A DNA stretch of 64,000 nt from an uncultured bacterium (lineage in GTDB: Bacteria; Verrucomicrobiota; Verrucomicrobiia; CAIQCK01): the NCBI GenBank assembly GCA_903870275.1, contig CAIQCK010000069.1, forward strand, positions 1 to 64,000, written 5' to 3'. The notes beneath the pieces are model-generated. The model did no database searches and was not told the DNA's origin. It was given only the letters and a program-made list of their open reading frames with translations. The translations under genes and the position numbers were made by a program. This document shows, one piece after another, positions 46,801-52,048 of this stretch; the first letter of the stretch is position 1; the number at the start of each line of letters is the position of its first letter.

Positions 46801-46994
46801 AGCGTGAGAATTTGTCCGCCGGATTCGTGTTCGGTCTTGACGCTGGTCTTCGACACCGGCGCAACCCATTCCACCCAGGCAGGAGGCGGTCCCGTTTTGG
46901 GCATGGAAACCACCGGCTGGCCCAAAGCTGTCCACGGAAGCAGCAACACCGCCAGGATGATTTGGACCACAGGCCATCTGTTTGCGTGCGCCAT
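43875..46994 (-). CDS. DUF3857/transglutaminase-like protein with DUF2569-like membrane region
   Basis: About 1,040 residues. The signal peptide (VVQIILAVLLLPWTALGQ) is followed by DUF3857 (to about 270) and a transglutaminase-like core with Cys in RRFGDCKDKAF near 339, His in FDHVIV near 380 and Asp in YWLDPTR near 396. A second beta domain follows. The C-terminal third is membrane-embedded and includes INGWLILVAIGLVLRPF, the opening of a DUF2569 domain, plus several more transmembrane helices with a proline-rich cytoplasmic loop. The same Cys-His-Asp core occurs in the FHA fusion protein 14 kb away. Start uncertain: 46994 gives a normal signal peptide, 47024 adds ten residues. Confidence 0.75.
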   Translation of the reverse strand: MAHANRWPVVQIILAVLLLPWTALGQPVVSMPKTGPPPAWVEWVAPVSKTSVKTEHESGGQILTLFDTQINTAQAENFVHVVKDITTQAGVQSGANLEFSWDPSFQELTFHQITVWRGAKKLDRLDLAKFRVIQQETDLYRQIYNGTLSALLFVEDVRPGDRIEYAYTLRGENPTLKNHFSNTLIAGGAAMGRRHIRLLWPEERVLHVRSHNTTVQPQVRTHDGIKDYTWDFHDLPSIDGEDQVPSWFVPYPWIQLSEFSSWSEVASWAEGLYVSTHFDAAELKEEIAKLKRAGAGTEEILQSALELTQNNIRYLGIEFGPNSYRPTDPVTVLRRRFGDCKDKAFLLCTLLRGLGYDATPVLVATGFRHTLPDLLPTPHDFDHVIVRVVVRGTDYWLDPTRLYQHGPISQRHQPAYGYGLLVRSGEKGLISIPASNAGAPETLTTEAFQVGGQKTPTRLSVTSTFKGHDAEWMRAILSSEGRETLAKDYLNDYAQRYPGVALSGLLTVDDSPNSDTLTIRHAYSITNFWVLSTDKLRYTCQFYPLGIHACITRPATAIRSMPMEISFPRRRTVQTGIDLPINFQLSNFTNTITGPGAELRTKGDYRGRTMWLDYEYKSLTNFIPTSLTTEHLSSLDRMENALGYVLTWPNKDSPGTREFNWPLFKLAAIYAALLAMGTGLFCWRQCRRASATMKPPVLNHELNGINGWLILVAIGLVLRPFVLLTRVGRFFGTYWLWHWHALTVPGGTAYHPAYSPLLTFELLGNVTLLILSLFVIVLFFQKRPSFPRWFIVYLLLNTIFVGLDYAAVQIIKPTSPSLPPELLGMILGSCIWIPYMCKSRRVQITFERTALLRTAPVALPPLPRVEPVVKPVARPKPPLRHCHGGAHMIFLWLCVLALPLDLLDTNLRSVWTKSASFAAFVLSVVFAIVAGVKQSNSDMPRKIKCLPCIFGAMAAVFLCSAVWGGLATAVIEIHSGKKIPPKTFNAVSDMVSVVFFSLFSCLGFAGLALLIRYQSGFKNSPAAASGQNNLAVSEESETG

Positions 46995-47288
46995 CAGCGT
47001 GTGGCGCACGCGTGTATCGGCCATCGTGGCGCAGGGTCGCGCGCCGACTGTTCTCCGCGAAGCCGCTGCCGGCGTTGCAGTTGAATCTCCTTCGCTACGA
47101 ACAATATACCGTCCCACTCCTTGGCTGGCCGCAAGAGCCCTCATCGGGCCGGATATTGGCAGGAGCCTTCAATCCGCGCAACGTCCAAAATGACGGACGA
47201 TCTCAACCGGATGCAACCCCGCGATGTTTCTTTGTCGGAATTCCACCATCCGTTGCGATGGGCGGCGGCAAACGCCTAACACGACGGT
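46995..47288. other. Upstream region of the transglutaminase gene, nothing else seen
   Basis: 294 nt between two leftward genes. I see no repeat of the window's families and no convincing promoter. It presumably carries the start signals of the transglutaminase-like gene and the 3' end of the Mla-operon transcript. Confidence 0.45.
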
Positions 47289-48299
47289 TTAATTCCCTTT
47301 CGCCTTACCGGTCGTGCACAATTCCTCCAGCATCCTCTGCGCCTCGTTCGCCTCGGAAGTTTTTTTCTGCGCGACCAAACATTCCACCAACGAACGAAGC
47401 GCGGCGGCGCGGTCGTCGTTCTTTTTCAACAGGCGGAAGTTTTCGGCGGCGCGGCGCAGGCATGTTTCCGCGGCGGGCAGATTCTGGCCGGCCGCGAGCA
47501 GGACGCGGCCTTCGCCGGCCAGCGAGGCGGCGATGCCGGGCGGATCGGCGAGCGACTCGAAGCGCGTCAGCGCCTGGCCCCACTTCTCCAGCGCGTCGGG
47601 GAGTTTGTGTTGCGCTTCGTCGAGGCGCGCACGATTGGCGAGCACGACGGCGGCGCCGGAACGGTCGCCCGTTTTCGTCATCGCTTGTTCGGCGCGGCGG
47701 AATGTTTCATCGGCTTTCACAAAGTCGCCCTGGCGTTGCTGCCACTGGCCGAGTTCGTTGTAGAAAAGGCCCTGCAATTGCGGTTGGGCGTCGGGCGTCG
47801 GCGATGCGGTGAGTTTGGCGAAACGCGCTTCCACCGCGGCGGTTTGCTTCGCCAGGGATTCGACCTGGAGCAAGGCGATCTGATTGCGCCACCATTCCTC
47901 GTTGCGGCCGAGTTGCTGGTTCAAATCGGCGGCTTGTTCGAGCAGCGGGCAGGCGCGGTCGAGTTCGCCGAGCGCGCGGTCGGCTTGCGCGAGGTTGTGC
48001 AGCGCGATGGCTTCGTTGGCGCGGTCGTTGAGGAGGCGGTAACGGTCCACGGCATTCTGCCATTCGCGGACGGCGGCGGACCAGTTTTCGGTCGCCGAAA
48101 GTTTTCGTCCCGTTTCAGCGGCACGGTTTGCTTGCGCCACCGCCACGGGCAGGACGGGCGGCGGCGGCGCGGAGGAGCAGGCGGTGTACAGAAGGCAGAA
48201 GGCAGAAAGCAGAAAGCAGAAGACGGAAGGCGAAGAAAACACTGTTGTCCTTTCCTGCCTTCTGCCTTCTGCCTTCTGCCTTCTCTCTTCTGTGCTCAT
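47289..48299 (-). CDS. TPR-like lipoprotein of the Mla-type operon
   Basis: 336 residues. The start overlaps the stop of the MCE gene (ATGA), so it is translationally coupled. The lipoprotein signal FCFLLSAFCLLYTAC is encoded by one 7-bp repeat tract and the preceding RRQKAEGRRQE by another of opposite orientation. The mature part is all alpha with TPR-like repeats (AIALHNLAQADRALGELDRACPLLEQAADL, AAVVLANRARLDEAQHKLPDALEKWGQAL). It likely sits in the outer membrane or periplasm as a scaffold for the lipid transport system. MlaA or PqiC-type partners are not recognisable in it. Confidence 0.75.
   Translation of the reverse strand: MSTEERRQKAEGRRQERTTVFSSPSVFCFLLSAFCLLYTACSSAPPPPVLPVAVAQANRAAETGRKLSATENWSAAVREWQNAVDRYRLLNDRANEAIALHNLAQADRALGELDRACPLLEQAADLNQQLGRNEEWWRNQIALLQVESLAKQTAAVEARFAKLTASPTPDAQPQLQGLFYNELGQWQQRQGDFVKADETFRRAEQAMTKTGDRSGAAVVLANRARLDEAQHKLPDALEKWGQALTRFESLADPPGIAASLAGEGRVLLAAGQNLPAAETCLRRAAENFRLLKKNDDRAAALRSLVECLVAQKKTSEANEAQRMLEELCTTGKAKGN
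48190..48231. repeat. 7-bp tandem repeat, AGAAGGC type
   Basis: Six units (AGAAGGC twice, AGAAAGC twice, AGAAGAC, GGAAGGC). Reverse complement of the tract at 48257-48291, 26 bp away. Confidence 0.8.
48257..48291. repeat. 7-bp tandem repeat, GCCTTCT type
   Basis: Four perfect GCCTTCT units and a CTCTTCT, beginning 8 nt after the start codon of the TPR lipoprotein gene on the minus strand. With 48190-48231 it can fold into a long hairpin in the mRNA. Confidence 0.8.
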
Positions 48300-49384
48300 C
48301 GGCTTCCTCCGATGCCTGGCACGACGATGCTCTTGACCGGCTCGTTGGTGACGCCGGTGAACGAGGACTTCAGCAACCAGTTGCGCTTGAGACCCTGTAT
48401 CAACTCGTCGGTGTGGATGACGGCGTCGGAAATCTCGCCCAGGATCAGGCTGTTGGCCTGGACTTGCGCGTTGAGATTGCTGGTGATCTGCGAGACGTTT
48501 TCCAGCGAGCGTTTCAAGGCGGCGGCAACCTCGACCAGATTGGTGTTGGCGGTGACGACGGTGGTGTTGGCGGAGGTCAGGGTTGTATTGGCGGAGGCCA
48601 GCGTCGTCTGGACCTGGCGGTTGATATTCGTCGGGATGAGCCATTCGCCGAGCGAGCCGTGCGGGTCGCGCAACTGCGACGTGATCACGGCGAGGTTGGT
48701 GAGCACCGGCCGCGCGCCGAGAGCGGTGACATTGAGGTTGGTGATGGTGACGTTGGCACTTGCCAGGACGTCGTTGATGCGGTTGGTGATGCCGAGAATG
48801 CCGGGGATGGCTGCCTCGACCTTCGCGACCATCGCCTGAAGCTGGTCCGTCACGGCCGGCGACTCCACGGCCTCCAGTTCGTAACGCGAGTCTTTGGTGA
48901 TCGGTTCGTAGAGACCCTTGGCGGCATCGGCAAGCAGGAGCATGCGGCCGTCCTCCTCCTTGACGGTGGACCGGCCGTTGACGCCCTTGGTGACTTCGAG
49001 ATAACGGCCGCCGAGAAAATCCGCGGCGGCGACCTGCACTTTCGAGTCGGACCAAAGGTAGCCGTAGTAAGGCCGCTTGATGCGAAACTCGACAAAGACG
49101 TTGTAGGGATCGGCCGGCCCCATCGCTTCGACCCGCTTGATTGTGCCGACGTCGAAGCCCATCAGTTTCACCGGATCGCCGGTTTTCAACCCGTGGCCCG
49201 TGCGCAGGTAGGTGTAGTAGGTGACCTTGGGAATGAACCAGCCTTTCGCTTCCGCCGTGTGATACAGGTAATAAAAGAACCCTGTCAGCAGCAACAGCGT
49301 CGCCAGCACGACGAAAACGCCGACCGCGCGTTCCACGTGGCTGAGACGCGTGCGAAGTTCCGGTGTCAGGTCTTGGAGTGGCAT
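48296..49384 (-). CDS. MlaD-like MCE-domain protein
   Basis: 362 residues. A single N-terminal membrane helix (VGVFVVLATLLLLTGFFYYLY) is followed by the MCE domain (TYYTYLRTGHGLKTGDPVKLMGFDVGTIKRVE, about residues 50-160) and a long Thr/Asn/Ala-rich helical region (LASANTTLTSANTTVVTANTN). The latter probably forms the coiled tube of the hexamer. MCE proteins carry phospholipids between inner and outer membrane. One nucleotide separates its start from the stop of the ATPase gene. The unusually long C-terminal helix region suggests a PqiB/LetB-like or extended channel rather than a short MlaD. Confidence 0.85.
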   Translation of the reverse strand: MPLQDLTPELRTRLSHVERAVGVFVVLATLLLLTGFFYYLYHTAEAKGWFIPKVTYYTYLRTGHGLKTGDPVKLMGFDVGTIKRVEAMGPADPYNVFVEFRIKRPYYGYLWSDSKVQVAAADFLGGRYLEVTKGVNGRSTVKEEDGRMLLLADAAKGLYEPITKDSRYELEAVESPAVTDQLQAMVAKVEAAIPGILGITNRINDVLASANVTITNLNVTALGARPVLTNLAVITSQLRDPHGSLGEWLIPTNINRQVQTTLASANTTLTSANTTVVTANTNLVEVAAALKRSLENVSQITSNLNAQVQANSLILGEISDAVIHTDELIQGLKRNWLLKSSFTGVTNEPVKSIVVPGIGGSR

Positions 49385-49385
49385 G

Positions 49386-50186
49386 TCAGTCCGAGGTGAA
49401 TTCTGCCGCGACCAGTTCGCGGAGTAAAGGCTCGTTGCAGTGTTCCAGTTCGGCGCGGCCGCCCAGCGGCAGCAGTTGTTTGTCCTTCAACAGCGCGAAC
49501 TGCCGGCCCCGGTTCATCCAGGGCCGCATGTGACCGCACGCGACGACGAGCGTCATCTTGCGGCTTTTCAGGATCGGATGCCCCGCCGCCAGGCTGCCGA
49601 TGAAATCCAGCCACCAGCGCGTCTGGCGCGGGTCCAGCCCGGCCAGCGGGTCGTCCAGCAATAACACTTCCGGCGCGAGCGCGAGCGCGCGAGCCAGGCC
49701 GACGCGCGGGTGCATGGAGCGGACGAGGTGAGCGGGCGCGCGGTCCGCCACCGCCGCCAGGCCGGTCGCCTCCAGGATTTCCTCCACGCGCTGCCGGATG
49801 TCCGCCTCGCTCCCTTCGCGGTGATAACGGAGCGGCAGCGCGACGTTGTCCGCGACGGTCAAGTGCGTGAACGGCCGCGCGCCGCCCTCGAACACCACGC
49901 CGACGCGCAGCCGTTCATGGAGCCGTTCCGCTTCGCCGAGCGACAGCAGTTCCTGGCCGAAGAGGCGGTGCACGCCCCGCAACGGTAGTTGCAGGCCCGC
50001 CGCCGTTGCCAGCAGGTCGCTCTTGCCGGAACCGGGCGGAGCTCCGAGCACCCAGAAGTCGTCGAGCAGGACGCGCCAGTTGACGTCCGCAACCACGGCG
50101 ATGTCCGGCGCGCGCGCCGAGCTGACGGCGACATCGAACATTTCGATCACCGGCGGTCGCGCGATTTTTTCAACGGTGGCGCTCAT
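49386..50186 (-). CDS. MlaF-like ABC ATPase with altered motifs
   Basis: A 266-residue ATP-binding subunit of an Mla-type lipid transporter. Walker A GAPPGSGKSD is normal (near residue 55). Three other motifs deviate: the Q-loop reads VVFEGGARPF (Glu for Gln), the signature is LVRSMHPRVG instead of LSGGxxxRV, and Walker B is LLLDDPLAG (Asp for the catalytic Glu). The switch His is kept (ACGHMRP). Position between mlaE- and mlaD-like genes with gaps of 1-3 nt fixes its role. The changes suggest slow or regulated hydrolysis, or a clade-specific form; whether they are shared by relatives is not visible here. Confidence 0.8.
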   Translation of the reverse strand: MSATVEKIARPPVIEMFDVAVSSARAPDIAVVADVNWRVLLDDFWVLGAPPGSGKSDLLATAAGLQLPLRGVHRLFGQELLSLGEAERLHERLRVGVVFEGGARPFTHLTVADNVALPLRYHREGSEADIRQRVEEILEATGLAAVADRAPAHLVRSMHPRVGLARALALAPEVLLLDDPLAGLDPRQTRWWLDFIGSLAAGHPILKSRKMTLVVACGHMRPWMNRGRQFALLKDKQLLPLGGRAELEHCNEPLLRELVAAEFTSD

Positions 50187-50189
50187 GGC

Positions 50190-51050
50190 TCAGATCAGCA
50201 GATAGGCGACGACGAACACGGCATCCACAAGGATGCACGCCACGACGCTGCTCACCACCGCGCGCGTGGTGGCGGCCGGGACTTCCTCGATGCGCAGGGG
50301 TTTGGCCAAGCCTTGGTAGCAGGTGACGACGGCGATGATGATGCCGAAGGCGGTGGCCTTCAGCGTCAGCATCACGAAGTCTTCCCACCGCAGCGCGCCG
50401 GCCAACTGCTGGAAATATTCCGACGGCCGCATTGGCACATTTTGCAGAAACGCGAACAGGTAGCCGCTCAACAACGCGGTGAGCACGAGATAAATGGTCA
50501 GCGCGAAAACGGACACCGCCAATCCCCACATCCGCGGCACCACCAGGTAATGGATCGGGTCAATGCCGAGCGCCTCCAGCGCCTCCACGTCGCCCTGCGC
50601 GCGGCTGGTACCCAGTTCGACGACGGTCGCGGCGCCCACGCGCGCCAGCACGACCACGGCCGTGAGCAGCGGCCCCAATTCACGCACGACCACCGTGACC
50701 ATCAGCTTGCCGATGAAGTCTTCCGCGCCCACCCGCTCCAACAGCGAGACCGTCTGGCCGATGATGATCAGGCCGAGCGCGCAACCCAAAAAGCCGATCA
50801 TTGGCAGCAGGCACACGCCGGCCCGGTAGATCTGCGCGCGCACGAGCGGGCGGATGACGCGCGGGGCAAAGTGGAAGCGGGTGACCGTGACGCCCAGCGC
50901 GATGAGCAGGAACGCGATCAACTCATGCACGCGATCCATCCAGCGGATGACGCGCCGGCCGACAAAATCCAGAGTGGCGCGGGCGAGCGGCGCGGCCGGC
51001 TTCGGTCCGGCTTCATGAAGTTGCGAAGTGCTCGGTGAGACCTGTTCCAC
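50190..51050 (-). CDS. MlaE-like ABC transporter permease
   Basis: A 286-residue permease of the MlaE family. Membrane helices include VCLLPMIGFLGCALGLIIIGQ and VSVFALTIYLVLTALLSGYLF. The family's conserved ELGPLLTAVVVLARVGAATVVELGTS and EALEALGIDPIHYLVVPRMWG segments are present, followed by KATAFGIIIAVVTCYQG. It starts at a GTG (51050). First gene of the operon mlaE-mlaF-mlaD-TPR lipoprotein. Its 5' end overlaps the degenerate 3' part of the baeRF-like pseudogene. Confidence 0.9.
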   Translation of the reverse strand: MEQVSPSTSQLHEAGPKPAAPLARATLDFVGRRVIRWMDRVHELIAFLLIALGVTVTRFHFAPRVIRPLVRAQIYRAGVCLLPMIGFLGCALGLIIIGQTVSLLERVGAEDFIGKLMVTVVVRELGPLLTAVVVLARVGAATVVELGTSRAQGDVEALEALGIDPIHYLVVPRMWGLAVSVFALTIYLVLTALLSGYLFAFLQNVPMRPSEYFQQLAGALRWEDFVMLTLKATAFGIIIAVVTCYQGLAKPLRIEEVPAATTRAVVSSVVACILVDAVFVVAYLLI

Positions 51051-51559
51051 GCGTGCAAGCTAGTTTCTCGGCGGCTTTCGGTCAAAGCTGTTTTTTGGTC
51101 AGTGGGACGGGCTTCCAAGCCCGCCCTTCTTTCCAGGTGCTGCCGCGCCTTGTCGGCCAGGATGATGCCACAGCGTTCGGAGTCATTCATCACTTCCATC
51201 AACGGCCGCAGATACGGCGAGTCGTCCCAGCGCGCGTCGTTGTGCAACGGCGCCTGTAGTTCACGCTGCCAGAAAAAACCATCCGACTCGCGGCCGAACA
51301 CAACGAGGCTTCGGGCCGCCGGCTTGTAGCCGGAGACGAACCGCATCACACGCCCGGCGTTGGCCTCAAACTCCTTCCGCTCGCGCTCGCCGGTGAGCTG
51401 CCGTTTGATCGAGCGCAACAGGTTCTTCAGCGCCGGCTCGAATCCGCGCTGGCGGTTCACCTCCCGCGTCGGGTCCACGTCGAGATAAACGCTCAGAATG
51501 GGACTGCCGGGCTTGCTGTTGCGCGCGACAACACGTTCCACTTCCTCCCTTGCCATCAT
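50918..51559 (-). pseudogene. Truncated baeRF-like (release-factor-family) gene
   Basis: The first roughly 145 codons (AREEVERVVARNSKPGSPILSVYLDVDP..., ARSLVVFGRESDGFFW, RCGIILADKARQ) match the N-terminus of the bacterial archaeo-eukaryotic release factor family, whose members are usually 350-400 residues. Family-like sequence stops near 51125, exactly where a CGGGCTTCCAAGCCCG palindrome (51108-51123) occurs. The frame then runs into the mlaE-like gene in another phase until a stop at 50918. The gene was probably cut by a deletion or by insertion of the palindromic element. Confidence 0.6.
51108..51123. repeat. Palindrome at the break of the baeRF-like gene
   Basis: CGGGCTTCCAAGCCCG, a 16-bp perfect hairpin with a 2-nt loop, located where homology to the baeRF family ends. 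Confidence 0.6.
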
Positions 51560-51702
51560 TGCCCTCCTCCTTTCTCAGTTTGGAGTTTCACAAATTTTTC
51601 TAGGTCAACTTAGGACTGCCGGCGGCGCAGTCAAGCGGTGGCGCCGGATGAGGTTGGGGGGGGGGCGATCGTTTCCTTACGTCGGCGTAGGCGACCGTTA
51701 AA

Positions 51703-51763
51703 CCCGAAAACCGAATTTGGTCGTGAGGCGGACATTCCTGTCCGCCCAATTTCGGTTTTTGGG
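51703..51763. repeat. Palindromic element with CCCGAAAACCGAATTTGG arms
   Basis: 51703-51720 and 51746-51763 are inverted copies. The core GGCGGACATTCCTGTCCGCC is the same hairpin as at 26991-27006. It lies just beyond a REP-transposase-like fragment, consistent with a REP/RAYT origin. Confidence 0.7.
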
Positions 51764-51794
51764 CTGAACTGAACGGATAGGAGATTGCCTTTTC

Positions 51795-51851
51795 AGGGGT
51801 GTCCGGAGCGGGAATCGCACCTTCAAACTCCACTCGAATCGACCGTGCCAT
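51795..51851 (-). pseudogene. N-terminal fragment resembling a REP-associated (Y1) transposase
   Basis: MARSIRVEFEGAIPAPDTP reads like the first dozen residues of RAYT/Transposase_17 proteins, which begin MARPLRIEFPGAxYHV. The similarity ends before the HUH motif; nothing of the catalytic domain remains. Short, so only suggestive, but its location beside a palindromic element fits. Confidence 0.35.
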
Positions 51852-51963
51852 ATCGCTCATCCTGAACCGTTGGCCTCAACGACGGCGGCCGGAAGTTCAG
51901 TATTCACGCCGTCCTTCTACGAGGAGACCAGGTAAAACGTCCGGTTAACCGTCGTGTGCGAAA

Positions 51964-52048
51964 TGTTGTTCAATGTTGTTCTTTTTTAGTTGACATGAAA
52001 GCGTCGAGGTGTTTTTTTAACGCCATTAGGAACAACACGTGAACAACA
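51964..52048. promoter_or_regulatory. Paired GAACAACA operator-like array spanning the promoter of the GTPase-like gene
   Basis: Four copies of the octamer GAACAACA: two on the minus strand (51964-51971, 51974-51981; seen as TGTTGTTC) and two on the plus strand (52030-52037, 52041-52048). The two pairs are inverted to each other about 67 bp apart. The inner region holds TTGACA (51990-51995) with an AT-rich stretch downstream, a plausible -35/-10 area. The plus-strand pair overlaps the GTG start. Binding by a dimeric regulator could loop the promoter and block initiation. Confidence 0.6.

Larger units (their letters stand above)
51560..52038. other. Intergenic region with palindrome, transposase remnant and operator array
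   Basis: 479 nt between the leftward baeRF remnant and the rightward GTPase-like gene. From left to right it has a G-run (51655-51665), the palindrome 51703-51763, a minus-strand fragment resembling the start of a REP-associated transposase (51795-51851), an AT-rich stretch, and the GAACAACA array that reaches into the next gene. Confidence 0.6.

Noticed and set aside
51600-51860. Minus-strand frame of 86 codons as an intact gene
   Set aside because: Only its first dozen residues look like a transposase start; the rest runs through the palindrome and G-run.
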